This document shows positions 21,247 through 30,534 of a stretch of DNA of 64,000 nt, piece after piece. Made by a program: the position numbers and the translations under genes. The stretch is from Achromobacter sp. Marseille-Q4962 (GTDB lineage: Bacteria > Pseudomonadota > Gammaproteobacteria > Burkholderiales > Burkholderiaceae_B). Below the pieces are notes generated by a model, which had not been told where the DNA came from, did no database searches, and saw only the letters and a list, made by a program, of their open reading frames with translations. Each line of letters opens with the position of its first letter. Within the stretch, counting starts at the first letter, position 1. The stretch spans positions 124,001 through 188,000 of the forward strand of contig NZ_CALSFU010000007.1 of assembly GCF_943737005.1 (NCBI RefSeq). The letters are read 5' to 3'.

Positions 21247-24200
21247 TTACAAATCAATCCAGGCGCGGGCGCGGGGGAAGTAGAGGGCGGCGCGGGCGGG
21301 GCGGTGGTCCAGGGCGGTGACTTGGGCGCAGTAGCGCTGGAGCTGTTCGGCGTGGCGTTGGCGCATGCGGTGGGCGAAGGCGGCGGGGGATTCTCCGGGG
21401 TGGGGCGCGCCGGTCTTGTAGTCGACGATGAGCCAGCCGTCTTCGGTGCTGAGGGCGAGGTCGATGACGGACACGCGGCCGGCGGCGTCGATGAGGGGCC
21501 ATTCGCGGCGCGCGCCGGATTGGGACAGCAGCCACCGGCCGCGCTCGTCGGCGAGGGTGGCCTGGAGCGTCTCGAGAACGGCGGCGGCGGCCTCGTCGGC
21601 ATGGCTGGCGGGGATGCCGGCGCGGGTGAGCTGGCGGCGCATGGCGGGCAGGCGGGCGGCCAGGGCGTCGGCGGTCCAGGCGTGCGCGCCGTCCTGGCCG
21701 ATGCGGGCCAGCCAGGCGTGGGCCAGGGTGCCGATGGCGGCGTCATGGCCGGCGTCGAGCTGCCAGGCCGGATGTTCGGCGCTTTCCCAGCCGCCGCGCG
21801 GCGGCGCGGAGAAGCCGGGGTTGGGCGCGCCGCCGCCGGCCACGGCCAGCTCGGCCAGGCCCTGGGCGCTGAGACGCCGCAGCGGCTCTCCCTGCCATTC
21901 CGGCCCGCTGGGCGCGATTTCGGCCGGAACTTCCGGCGCGGGCGGAGGCGCGGGAATGTCCAGGCAGGGCCAGAGCCGGCCCAGCAGGCTGGCGGCGGCG
22001 GGCGGTTTGGGCTGGCCGCTGTCGGCGTCCAGCGTCACGTGCCCCACCAGGTGCAGGCGCTGGCGCGCGCGCGTGGCCGCCACATACAGCAGGCGGTCCA
22101 CTTCATAGGACGCCCGGCGCGCCTCGCGCGCGCCCAGGTACTTGGAGATGGGGTCGGCCTCGGCGTCGGCGCGCGCCTTGACCGGGCCCATCAGCACGCG
22201 GTCGCCGCTGTGCTCGAACCGCACCAGCGGCGCGCGGTCGGCCTGCGGCGCACGATGCAGGCCGTACAGGATGACCGTCTCGAACTGCAGTCCTTTGGAC
22301 TTGTGCATGGTCATGATCTCGACCGCGCCCTCCTCGCCCGCCGCGTCGGGCGCGGCGAACAGCCGCGCGATGCCCGCGTCCAGCGCGGCAGGGTCGATGG
22401 CGCCGTGCGGAGCCAGGCGTTCGACGAGCTGGAACAGGCTTTCGGCGTCGTTGGCCACGGACGCGCCCGGATAGAGCGCGGGGCCGCCCAGCCGGCGCCA
22501 CACGGATTCCAGCCAGGCCGCGAAAGGCACCGCGCCCGAATCGTTGCGGCGGTCCAGCAGCACCGCCGCAACCTGGCGCAGGCGCCGGCATTCGTCGGGG
22601 CCGAGCAGCGTCTCGGCCAGCGGAGATTCCGCCTCGGCCGGCGCGTCGCCGAACAGCCTGCCCTGGCCCGTGGGGCCGGCATCCGGCGCGAGCGCGGGCC
22701 CGGGCATGCGCAACGCGCGCTCGATCAGCACCGGCACGGGCGTGAGGTGGTCGTGGCCGAACAGGCGCTGCAGCGATTCCAGCGTCAGGCCGCAGAACGG
22801 GGCGCGCAGCACCGACAGCCAGGCCAGGCGGTCGGCGGAATGCGACAGGGCGCGCACCAGTTGCACCAGGTCGGCCACCACGGGCCGCAGCGCCAGGGGC
22901 ACCAGGTCCACGGCGCGGCAGCGTATGCCTTCCTGGGCCAGGCGTCGGGTCAGGCTGCCCAGATGGCTGCGCGCCCTCACCAGGATGGCCACCGGATGCT
23001 TGCTGCCCTTGTGCTCGGCCAGGGCCTCGCGCACGAGCCGCACGGCGATTTCCTCGGCCTGCTCTTCGGCCGGCGGCGCGCCCTCGCGCGCCCAGGCGGG
23101 ATGGAACCGCACCGCCTCGCCCGGCAGCGCGCCGTGGAAAGCCGCCGACGGGCTGTAGGAAATGGCGCCCGCTTCCGCGTCGTTTTCCGCGGGCAGCAAC
23201 TGCTTGAAGGATCGGTTGACCCACTCCACCACCCCTGCCTGCGAACGGAAGTTGTCGGTGAGGTTGAGGAACTCCAGCTCCAGTTCGCCCACGCCGCGCC
23301 TGGCCACTTCCAGGAAGAGCCCGACTTCCGCCTTGCGGAAGCGGTAGATCGACTGCATGGGATCGCCCACCAGGAACAGGCTGCGGCCGTCGCCCTGCTG
23401 CCAGCCGGACGTGAGCGTGCGCAACAGGTCGATCTGCGTCTGGCTCGTGTCCTGGAATTCGTCGATGAGCAGGTGCCGGATGGAGGCGTCGAGCTTGAGC
23501 AGCAACTCGCCCGGGTCGTCGGCGCTGCCCAGGGCCGCGCCGGCGCGCTGGGCAATCTCGATGAAATCCACCTCGCCGGTTTCGGCAAAGCGCAGCCGCA
23601 GTTGCGCGGCGGCCAGGGTGAGCGTGGTGAGCTGGGCCCGCAGCACCTCCCATTGCGCGTCGCTGAAGCAGGGATCGGGCAGATCGCGCAGCGCCGCCAA
23701 CCGGCGCACCCACGGCGCGTCCGGATCGGCGGCCTCCAGCCACGCCATGAAGGGCTCCTTGTGCGCGCACTTGGGCGGAAAGCCGAGGTTCTTGTTGACC
23801 GTCTTGCGCAGCGCGCCCGAACCCGTCAGCAGCAGATGCGACACGGCGCGCCACTGCTCCAGCGCGCAGGCCTCGGCCGGCGGCGCTCCGGTCCAGTCGA
23901 GCAGGGCTTCGAGCCGGCGGTCCCCGCCGGCCTCCAGCAGGCAGGCGGCGGCCAGGCGCGCCGGGCCGCACAGGGCGCCGGCCCAGCCGTGGGGCATGGC
24001 ATCGCGCAGCGACCGCAGGTCGTGGCCGATGGCGTCGGCCAGCGCCGCTTCCATGGCATCGCGGTCGGAACCGTGCGCGATCAGGGGCAGCCACTGGTCG
24101 CGCTGGCCGAGCATGTGCGCGATGGCGTCGCGCGCGGCCTGCACGTCCACGTCCATGTGCGAGAGCAGCGTGCGCACCTCCGCGAACTCGTCGGCCAGCT

Positions 24201-24684
24201 CCAGCGTGGCGCGGGCGGCCGCGTCGTAGTGCGCGCGGGCGTCGTCGGTGATGTCGGGCATGCCGCCCAGCTCCGAGAGCCAGGGCATGCCGCGCACCAG
24301 ACCCGCGCAGAACGAGTCGATGGTGCGGATGGACAGGCGCGCCGGATGCTCCAGCAGGTGCCAGCCCAGTTCGTCGTTGCGGGCCAGGGCGGCGCGCGCC
24401 AGCTCCCAGCTGCGCCGCTCGTGCCGCGCCTCGGGCGGCGGCTGCGCGCCGGCGCGCAGCTTGCCCAGCACGCGCGCGTGCATTTCCGAGGCCGCCTTGC
24501 GGGTAAAGGTAATGGCAACGATTTCCTCGGGCCGGCCGACGGTGGCCAGCAGCGCCAGGATGCGGTCGGTCAGCAGTTCGGTCTTGCCGGAACCGGCGGG
24601 CGCCTGGACCAGAAACGAGCGCGCCGGATCGAGCGCGCGGGCGCGCGCGGCGTGGTCCCGGGGCAGGCGTTCGCGATCGGGCAT
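21247..24684 (-). CDS. UvrD/RecB-like helicase-nuclease (AddA-type)
   Basis: A 1145-residue superfamily 1A helicase with a C-terminal nuclease, resembling AddA/RecB of the double-strand-break resection complex. Motif I is VQAPAGSGKTELLTDR, motif Ia ITFTRKAASEMHARV, motif II HLLIDEFQDTSQTQ, motif III LFLVGDPMQSIYRFR, motif V IMTMHKSKGLQFE and motif VI LLYVAATRARQRLHL. The nuclease domain near the C-terminus has VIDLALSTEDGWLIVDYKTG, a PD-(D/E)xK core. Its ATG directly abuts the stop of the upstream nuclease gene, as expected for a two-subunit enzyme. By analogy it resects DNA ends for RecA loading. Confidence 0.92.
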   Translation of the reverse strand: MPDRERLPRDHAARARALDPARSFLVQAPAGSGKTELLTDRILALLATVGRPEEIVAITFTRKAASEMHARVLGKLRAGAQPPPEARHERRSWELARAALARNDELGWHLLEHPARLSIRTIDSFCAGLVRGMPWLSELGGMPDITDDARAHYDAAARATLELADEFAEVRTLLSHMDVDVQAARDAIAHMLGQRDQWLPLIAHGSDRDAMEAALADAIGHDLRSLRDAMPHGWAGALCGPARLAAACLLEAGGDRRLEALLDWTGAPPAEACALEQWRAVSHLLLTGSGALRKTVNKNLGFPPKCAHKEPFMAWLEAADPDAPWVRRLAALRDLPDPCFSDAQWEVLRAQLTTLTLAAAQLRLRFAETGEVDFIEIAQRAGAALGSADDPGELLLKLDASIRHLLIDEFQDTSQTQIDLLRTLTSGWQQGDGRSLFLVGDPMQSIYRFRKAEVGLFLEVARRGVGELELEFLNLTDNFRSQAGVVEWVNRSFKQLLPAENDAEAGAISYSPSAAFHGALPGEAVRFHPAWAREGAPPAEEQAEEIAVRLVREALAEHKGSKHPVAILVRARSHLGSLTRRLAQEGIRCRAVDLVPLALRPVVADLVQLVRALSHSADRLAWLSVLRAPFCGLTLESLQRLFGHDHLTPVPVLIERALRMPGPALAPDAGPTGQGRLFGDAPAEAESPLAETLLGPDECRRLRQVAAVLLDRRNDSGAVPFAAWLESVWRRLGGPALYPGASVANDAESLFQLVERLAPHGAIDPAALDAGIARLFAAPDAAGEEGAVEIMTMHKSKGLQFETVILYGLHRAPQADRAPLVRFEHSGDRVLMGPVKARADAEADPISKYLGAREARRASYEVDRLLYVAATRARQRLHLVGHVTLDADSGQPKPPAAASLLGRLWPCLDIPAPPPAPEVPAEIAPSGPEWQGEPLRRLSAQGLAELAVAGGGAPNPGFSAPPRGGWESAEHPAWQLDAGHDAAIGTLAHAWLARIGQDGAHAWTADALAARLPAMRRQLTRAGIPASHADEAAAAVLETLQATLADERGRWLLSQSGARREWPLIDAAGRVSVIDLALSTEDGWLIVDYKTGAPHPGESPAAFAHRMRQRHAEQLQRYCAQVTALDHRPARAALYFPRARAWIDL

Positions 24685-27348
24685 TCAGGCGTCCTCTTCG
24701 TCCAGGTTCAGGCGCAGGAAAGGCAGCGCGTCGCAGTATTTCAGGTCGTCGCGGCGGTACGCGACGTTGGCGGCGAAACCCGCCGCATATTCATCGGCCA
24801 GCGCCTCGATGGCGGCGCGCCAGCGTCCGCGGATCTCGTCCCACGACAGGCCCTCGAAATACGGGCTTTCGGCGGCCAGGGCCACGCCCGGCACGCCCAG
24901 GTCTTCGTCGGCCAGCCCTTGCGCGGCCACCTGCCGCGCGTGGATCTGCGCCAGCACCAGGCCGGCCACCTCGTTGCCGCCGGTTTCGGCCAGCACCGAT
25001 GCGTAGAACGGCAGTTGCAGATTGACCGGCCGCGCGCGCGACCAGTCGGGCTCGGGCCTGGCGGGCGCGGCGCCGGTCTTGTAGTCGAGGATCACGCTGC
25101 GCCCGTCGGCCAGCGCGTCGATGCGGTCCAGCCGCAGCTTGAGCGACAGCGCGCCGCGCCGCCACTGGTGGTTCTTTTCAACCTGCGCTACCTCGAACGG
25201 CAGCCGGCGCGCCTCCACGTCGAGCCAGGCCGCCAGCACACGGCGCGCGCGTTCGCATTCCAGTTCGCGCAGCGCCGGCGCATAGCCCTGCAGCTCGGTG
25301 TCGGCCGCCTGCGCGACGGCCTGCGCAAGCAGCGCCTCCAGCCTGCCGCCCGCCATGGCATCGTGCAGCGCCTCCTGGCCGGGCAGCATGCCCCACACCA
25401 GTTCCAGCGCCTTGTGCAGGAACTGGCCGCGCACATTGACCGAAGCCGCATCGGCGTAGGGCGGCAGCTCGCGCCCGCCCAGCCGGTGGCGCACGAAGGC
25501 CCACAAGGGGTTGCGGGCCTGCGTGTCCAGCACGTCCAGCCCGCCCGCGCCGCGATCGTCCGCCGACAGCGGCGGCCCCTGGAAATCGTCCAGCGATTCC
25601 TGCGGCAGCGCCGTCGCAGCGGCCCCCGCTGGAGGCGCCCAGGCCACGGGCGCCAGGGACGCGATGAGCGGCGACGGCCGCAGCTCGCGCTCGCCGTCCA
25701 TGTGCGCATGGCTGACGACGATGCGCGGCGCGGTGCGGCACAGCGCGGCGTACATGCCCTCGGCCCATTCGCGCTCGCGCTCCGGCGTGGCGCGCGGCGC
25801 GTTGGCCGCCCGCAGCACCGCCAGCGGCAGCAGGGGATTGGGCTTGGGCGACGCCGGCAGCACGTCGTCGGTGAGGCCGAGTATCCACACGCCGTCCCAG
25901 TTCCCGCCCTCGGCCTCCAGGATTCCCAGCACGTCCAGGCGCGCCAGCGGGTCGCGCTGCGGCTGGAACGAGGCCGAACGGGCCACGCTGGCCAGCAGGT
26001 TCACGGCGGCGCTGGCGCCCAGCTTGCCCGCCGCCGGCGCCAGCGCCGCGAACGAGGCCAGCGCCTCGCCCAGCGCACCCAGCACCTGGTAGCCCACGCT
26101 GTCCAGCGCCGCCTCGCCGGGAAAACCCAGCGCCGACAGCGCGGCCTTCATGCGCAGCATCCAGACGTCGCAGCTCGCCTGCCGGCCGCCCTGGGTCCAG
26201 ATCTCCATGGCCCGCTCCCAGCCCTGGGCCAGCGCGGGCAGATCGGCCAGCAGCTTGCGCCAGTGCTCCGCGCTCACGCGCAGCTGGCCCTGCCGCCGCC
26301 AGCGGGCGTCGATCGCGGCCAGCCGTGCGCGACCGCTGACGTCCCCGGCGCAATGGCCGGCCAGCAGGGCCGCGCCCAGCACCTCGGCCGCGCAGCCCCT
26401 GCCCGGCGCGCACTCGGCCAGCGCACGCAGCCAGGCCAGCGCCGCGCGCGTCAAGGGCCACTCGTCCAGCGGACGCCCCACCGCCACGTTGAACGGCAGC
26501 GCGGGGCCCTCGGGCCCATCGCCCAGCGCCTGGCTCAGCACGCGGCGCGCGAACGGCGATTCCGATTCCAGCTGGGGCGAGACGATGGCATAGCGGCCCG
26601 AAGGATGGGCGCGCAACTGCTGAGCGGCCCAGGCCGCGGCCGCCCGCCATTGCGCCCCGGCGTCGGCCGCTTCGTAACGGCCAGGCAGCGTGGGCGCGCG
26701 CAGCGCGTCGCGCCACTGCGCAATGGCGGCGCCGCCCGCCTCGAACGCGCGCAGCAGGCGCGCGAAGCGCGGCGATATTTCGGTGAAGCCCGCCAGCACC
26801 AGATGGCCGGGCGTGGCCAGCCGGCCCGCTTCCAGCGCGCGCAGCACGCGCGCATAGCCCTGGTTGGCGTCTTCGGCGTCCAGCTCGGCAAGCCGCGTGC
26901 GGTAGCGCTCGCGCCAGCGCGCAAAACCCAGGTACTCGTCCGTCCGGGCGCCCGCGGGCACCTCCAGCGCCCATTCGTCCATGAGCTGGTCCGCGTCCAT
27001 GGCGAGCTTCGCCGCCTGGCCGGCATCCAGCAGCACGCGGCCCGCTTCTTCCTCGCGGATCGCGTCGGTCCAGACCATCTGCGTGGCGAAGCTGTCCAGC
27101 CGGTAGGCGGGCACGTCGCCATCCGCCTCGAAAGCCAGTTCGTTGGCGGCATCGGCCAGCCATGCCGACAGCGGCGCGATGCGGGGCAGCTCGCTCACCT
27201 GCCGCTCCTGGCGCAGCAGCGCGGCCAGGTCCTGGATCAGCCGGCGCGAGAGCCGGTTGTTCACCGTGAGCACGAGCGTGGACGCGGCCGGCAGCGCGCC
27301 GATCTCGGCCAGCGTGAGCGTGGGATGGGAAAGCGGAGCGTCCTGCAT
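24685..27348 (-). CDS. PD-(D/E)xK nuclease family protein (AddB-like partner)
   Basis: An 887-residue partner of the adjacent helicase. The N-terminus (STLVLTVNNRLSRRLIQDLAALL) occupies the place of a helicase P-loop but has no GKT, so this half is an inactivated helicase, as in AddB. The C-terminal nuclease domain has LRLDRIDALADGRSVILDYKTGA. The start MQDAPLSHP at 27348 fits the family. All three minus-strand frames remain open upstream of it for more than 200 bases, so a longer product cannot be excluded by stops alone. The fit to TIGR03623-type proteins is from memory of the family. Confidence 0.87.
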   Translation of the reverse strand: MQDAPLSHPTLTLAEIGALPAASTLVLTVNNRLSRRLIQDLAALLRQERQVSELPRIAPLSAWLADAANELAFEADGDVPAYRLDSFATQMVWTDAIREEEAGRVLLDAGQAAKLAMDADQLMDEWALEVPAGARTDEYLGFARWRERYRTRLAELDAEDANQGYARVLRALEAGRLATPGHLVLAGFTEISPRFARLLRAFEAGGAAIAQWRDALRAPTLPGRYEAADAGAQWRAAAAWAAQQLRAHPSGRYAIVSPQLESESPFARRVLSQALGDGPEGPALPFNVAVGRPLDEWPLTRAALAWLRALAECAPGRGCAAEVLGAALLAGHCAGDVSGRARLAAIDARWRRQGQLRVSAEHWRKLLADLPALAQGWERAMEIWTQGGRQASCDVWMLRMKAALSALGFPGEAALDSVGYQVLGALGEALASFAALAPAAGKLGASAAVNLLASVARSASFQPQRDPLARLDVLGILEAEGGNWDGVWILGLTDDVLPASPKPNPLLPLAVLRAANAPRATPEREREWAEGMYAALCRTAPRIVVSHAHMDGERELRPSPLIASLAPVAWAPPAGAAATALPQESLDDFQGPPLSADDRGAGGLDVLDTQARNPLWAFVRHRLGGRELPPYADAASVNVRGQFLHKALELVWGMLPGQEALHDAMAGGRLEALLAQAVAQAADTELQGYAPALRELECERARRVLAAWLDVEARRLPFEVAQVEKNHQWRRGALSLKLRLDRIDALADGRSVILDYKTGAAPARPEPDWSRARPVNLQLPFYASVLAETGGNEVAGLVLAQIHARQVAAQGLADEDLGVPGVALAAESPYFEGLSWDEIRGRWRAAIEALADEYAAGFAANVAYRRDDLKYCDALPFLRLNLDEEDA

Positions 27349-27735
27349 GGGGCACGGAGGCGGCGGCGCGGACCGCCCATGACTCGAATGGATGAACAAC
27401 GGCGTAGGATACCGCGACGCCCGGGCTGGCGGCATGCCGCGCCACGGCGCCGTCCAGCATGTAGGCGCCCGGCCGCACCACCTTGGCCAGGCAGGGCGCG
27501 ATGCGCTCGACCCTGGCCAACTGCTGCGCCGCCTCGTCCTGCATGCTCCACCTCTGGGGCAACGCCGCCACCGGCCGCTCCTCGCTTTCGGACGCCGTGC
27601 GCGGCCGCCGCGCGCGCCGGGCGGAGATTTCCGGCCAAAATCGTCGAACTGCCGCCGACGATCGTCATTCACCCGCGCGCACGCGTTACACGGTTACAGA
27701 CCGCGGCTGTTTGCGCACGTGGATTTCAACGGCCG
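27349..27735 (-). other. 387-base gap with a coding-like but unterminated minus-strand frame
   Basis: No complete gene can be placed here. On the minus strand a frame from an ATG at 27571 (MAALPQRWSMQDEAAQQLARVE) has strong G/C at third positions to about 27440. It contains a protein-like stretch, LAKVVRPGAYMLDGAVARH, but runs without a stop into addB in the wrong frame. It could be a decayed gene, a frameshifted 5' extension of the addB-like gene, or chance. The bases from 27572 to 27735 show nothing recognisable. Confidence 0.3.
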
Positions 27736-27888
27736 CTAGAAGCCGCAGAGCGCGGCGAGGTTTTCCCAGTGGATGCGCATGGCCGGGGTGGTGTAGCCCC
27801 AGAAAGCCAGGGCCAGCACGGCCGCCAGCGCCGCCCCGCCAGCCACGCGCCAGCGGCGCGACACGCGAGGCGGCCTGCGTCCGTCCAT
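27736..27888 (-). CDS. Small single-pass membrane protein (50 residues), unknown function
   Basis: An ATG 8 bases after the stop of the MFS gene opens a 50-residue frame. A basic N-terminus (MDGRRPPRVSRRWR) is followed by one hydrophobic helix (VAGGAALAAVLALAFWGY) and a short tail (TTPAMRIHWENLAALCGF). The positive-inside pattern predicts the N-terminus in the cytoplasm. It is not a family I recognise. Its position suggests co-transcription with the permease. No good Shine-Dalgarno is visible, so translation may depend on coupling. Confidence 0.5.
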   Translation of the reverse strand: MDGRRPPRVSRRWRVAGGAALAAVLALAFWGYTTPAMRIHWENLAALCGF

Positions 27889-27896
27889 GGCCGCGC

Positions 27897-29096
27897 TCAG
27901 GCCGCCGCGGGCTGCGCCACCGGCTGCTCGCGCACCGGCAGGCACAGCGCGGCGGCGAACACCGCCAGCGCCACGCCGATCCACCAGACCAGGTCGTAGC
28001 TGCCGGTGCGCGCATACACGTTGCCGCCCAGCCAGACGCCGACGAAACTGCCGATCTGGTGCCCCAGGAACACGATGCCCGACAGCGTAGCCGCGTAACG
28101 CAGCCCGTAGATCTGGCCGATGAGCCCCTGCGTGAGCGGCACCGTGCCCAGCCAGAACAGGCCCATCCAGGCCGCGAACACATACAGCACCCAGGGCGAC
28201 AGCGGCAGCGCCAGCAACAGCAGAATGGCAAACGCGCGCATGCCGTACACCACGGCCAGCAGGCGCTTCTTGCTGTACTTGCCGCCCAGCTTTCCCGCGT
28301 AGAACGAGCCCAGCACGTTGAAGAGGCCGATCAGCGCGATGGCGGTCGCGCCATTGGCGGCCGTCAACCCGCCGTCCGTGACATAGGCCGGCAGGTGCAG
28401 GGTGATGAAAGCGGTATGGAAGCCGCAGACGAAGTAGCTCCAGAACAGGAAATGGAACGAGGGATGGCGCACCGCCTGCCGGATCGCCGAGGCCAGCGAC
28501 TGGTGGGGCCCGGCATGCGCGGCAGGACGGCCCCGCAGAAAACACGCCAGCGGCGCGGACACGGCCACCAGCAGCGACAGCGCCCACAGCGCGCCCGGCC
28601 AGTCCAGGCCGTTGATGAGCGCCTGTCCCGTGGGCACGATGGCGAACTGCCCCAGCGAGCCGCCCGCGCTGGCGATGCCCATGGCCGTGCTGCGGTAAGC
28701 GGGCGGCACCGAGCGCGCCACCACCGGCAGGATGACCGGGAAAGTGGTGCCGGCCTGCCCCAGGCCCACCAGCACGCCGGCGCTCAGGTACAGCATGGTT
28801 TCGTCGGCGGCGTAGCGCGTACCTATCATGCCCAGCATGTACAGCGCCGCGCCCAGCGCGATCGTGCGCCCCGATCCGTAGCGGTCGGCCAGCATGCCCA
28901 TGAAGATACAGGCCACGCCCCACACCAGGTTCTGCAGCGCGAACGCCATCGAAAACACGTCGCGCCCCCAGCCGTGGGCCAGGCCCATGGGCTGCATGAA
29001 CAGGCCGAACGTGGCGCGCACGCCCATGGCAAGCAGCACCACGAGGGTGCCCAGCGCGATGACGCGTACGGAAATCCGATCGGAGGAAGAAGGCAT
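27897..29096 (-). CDS. MFS transporter
   Basis: A 399-residue major facilitator permease with about twelve hydrophobic segments. Segment 1 starts RVIALGTLVVLLAMGVRATFG. The loop 2-3 signature appears as GMLADRYGSGRT and its second-half counterpart as GKLGGKYSKKR. I chose the ATG at 29096 (MPSSSDRIS) because it immediately precedes the first helix; the frame stays open further upstream but without membrane protein character. The family resembles oxalate/formate and monocarboxylate-type MFS proteins, but the substrate is unknown. A tRNA gene lies 232 bases upstream on the opposite strand. Confidence 0.92.
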   Translation of the reverse strand: MPSSSDRISVRVIALGTLVVLLAMGVRATFGLFMQPMGLAHGWGRDVFSMAFALQNLVWGVACIFMGMLADRYGSGRTIALGAALYMLGMIGTRYAADETMLYLSAGVLVGLGQAGTTFPVILPVVARSVPPAYRSTAMGIASAGGSLGQFAIVPTGQALINGLDWPGALWALSLLVAVSAPLACFLRGRPAAHAGPHQSLASAIRQAVRHPSFHFLFWSYFVCGFHTAFITLHLPAYVTDGGLTAANGATAIALIGLFNVLGSFYAGKLGGKYSKKRLLAVVYGMRAFAILLLLALPLSPWVLYVFAAWMGLFWLGTVPLTQGLIGQIYGLRYAATLSGIVFLGHQIGSFVGVWLGGNVYARTGSYDLVWWIGVALAVFAAALCLPVREQPVAQPAAA

Positions 29097-29328
29097 GAAG
29101 GCTGGTCTCTGGTTCTTGTGTTCTGGCCGCCAGGCGCCGCCGCGGCATTCCCGGGGGAGGAATCCAGCCATCATATAGAACAAAGACAAGGCCGCGCCAG
29201 ACCGCCCGCGGCGGCGGCGCCTCCCGGATCCGCCGCCGATGCTAGAATCATGTTCTTCGCCGGACGCGCCTTTCTGGAACGTCCGGGCCGCGGGGCCGGT
29301 TGGCAAAGCCGGTTTCGCAAGACCGCCC

Positions 29329-29404
29329 GCCTCGCCGTAGTTAAATGGATATAACCGGCCCCTCCTAAGGGTCAATTGGTGGTTCGATTCCACCCGGCGA
29401 GGCC
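29329..29404 (+). tRNA. tRNA-Arg (anticodon CCU)
   Basis: The acceptor stem GCCTCGC (29329-29335) pairs with GCGAGGC (29397-29403). The anticodon arm is GGCCC, loop CTCCTAA, GGGTC, giving anticodon CCU for AGG codons. The T arm is GGTGG, TTCGATT, CCACC. CCA is not encoded: the discriminator is C, followed by AG. A possible -10 (TAGAAT) lies about 85 bases upstream. No integrase gene or duplicated 3' tRNA segment is seen nearby, so this copy is not visibly used as an attachment site. Confidence 0.93.
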
Positions 29405-29484
29405 AGCCTTTCCATCTTTTCCCCAACACAGATACCCGATCCGCGTCCGATACGCTGGCGTTTGGGCGCCCGCCTGCGCGCCTT

Positions 29485-30423
29485 TCAGCCGGGCACGGCC
29501 AGGGCCGGCCCGGCCTGGCCCCGCGCGAATGCATGGCGCACGGCCTGCAACCAGGCTTGCTGCAGCCGGTCGCCGGCGTCGGCCTGGCGCGTCACCGCGC
29601 CCAACTGGAAGACCGGGCCGCCGCGGGGCAGCTGCCGCACTTCCACCGGGTACTGCGCAACCAGCCCGGTATCGATCAATTGCAGCACCGAGAATCCCAG
29701 GCCGGCGCTCACCATCGCCACGATGGCCGGGGCGCTGCCCAGCTCCACCAGACTGCGCTTGCCCGGCGCCATCCGATGCACGTAGCGGGTGGCCAGGCCG
29801 CCGGTGGTGGTGCCGCGGTCATAGCGCACCCAGTCCATGGCCCGGATGCGCAGCTTCAGTTCGGCGGCGCTCAGGGCGGCCGTCGGCGCGCGGCGCCGGG
29901 CGTCTTGCGCGCGGGGCGGACCGATGAAGACCAGCGCTCGCGAGGCCAGCGCCTCCCAATGCAGGCCGGCCTGCACGCCGCGCTGCGGCCGCGCCACGAT
30001 GGCCGCATCCAGCCGCCCGGCCTTCACGTCTTCGGTCAGCGCCATGCTGGCGCCGCGCTGCGGGGCGATGCTCAGCCGCGGGTAGTGCTCGCGCAGGTAG
30101 AGCATGGCCCCGGGGAGCAGCATCGGCTGCAGCGCCTCGATCACGCCCACCCGCAGATGCCCCTCCACCACGACGCTGGCGCGCCGCCGCAGGCTTTGCA
30201 GCGCCTCCAGCGCCGGCCGCATGGTCTGCACCAGCTCGACGGCCGCAGGCCGCGCGCGCACGTGCTGGCCCGAGCGATCGAACAGCGGCTTGCCCACGTA
30301 CTGTTCGAGCTGCTTCATCTGCATGCTTACCGCACTGGGCGTCATGTGCATGACGTGGGCCGCCGCGGCGAAACTGCCTTCGGCGACCACGGCGGCCAGG
30401 GTCTGGAATGCTTCGACTTTCAT
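29485..30423 (-). CDS. LysR-family transcriptional regulator
   Basis: A 312-residue LysR regulator with a standard N-terminal helix-turn-helix (FQTLAAVVAEGSFAAAAHVM, TPSAVSMQMKQLEQYVGKPLFDRSG) and an effector-binding domain after residue 90. It is divergent from the TauD-type dioxygenase gene with 111 bases between starts, the classic layout for a LysR controlling the opposite gene. That gap is AT-rich near the LysR start. The ATG at 30423 is preferred over the TTG one codon earlier. Confidence 0.93.
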   Translation of the reverse strand: MKVEAFQTLAAVVAEGSFAAAAHVMHMTPSAVSMQMKQLEQYVGKPLFDRSGQHVRARPAAVELVQTMRPALEALQSLRRRASVVVEGHLRVGVIEALQPMLLPGAMLYLREHYPRLSIAPQRGASMALTEDVKAGRLDAAIVARPQRGVQAGLHWEALASRALVFIGPPRAQDARRRAPTAALSAAELKLRIRAMDWVRYDRGTTTGGLATRYVHRMAPGKRSLVELGSAPAIVAMVSAGLGFSVLQLIDTGLVAQYPVEVRQLPRGGPVFQLGAVTRQADAGDRLQQAWLQAVRHAFARGQAGPALAVPG

Positions 30424-30534
30424 CAAGAAAATTGATCTCTATCAGCAAATTAAGTCACTTTTTATGCTAGGGCGCAAGTCCTAGACTGCGGGGCACCGAA
30501 GAAAAACCGTTCGCAATTCCGGAAACCCCGCACC

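Noticed and set aside
21013-27999. Plus-strand open frame of over 2300 codons opposite the helicase-nuclease genes
   Set aside because: It has the same shadow composition and overlaps two real genes with clear motifs; no recognisable protein features.
29329-29404. tRNA-Arg as an integration site of a mobile element
   Set aside because: No integrase gene, no repeated tRNA 3' end within the following genes, and base composition is unchanged on both sides.
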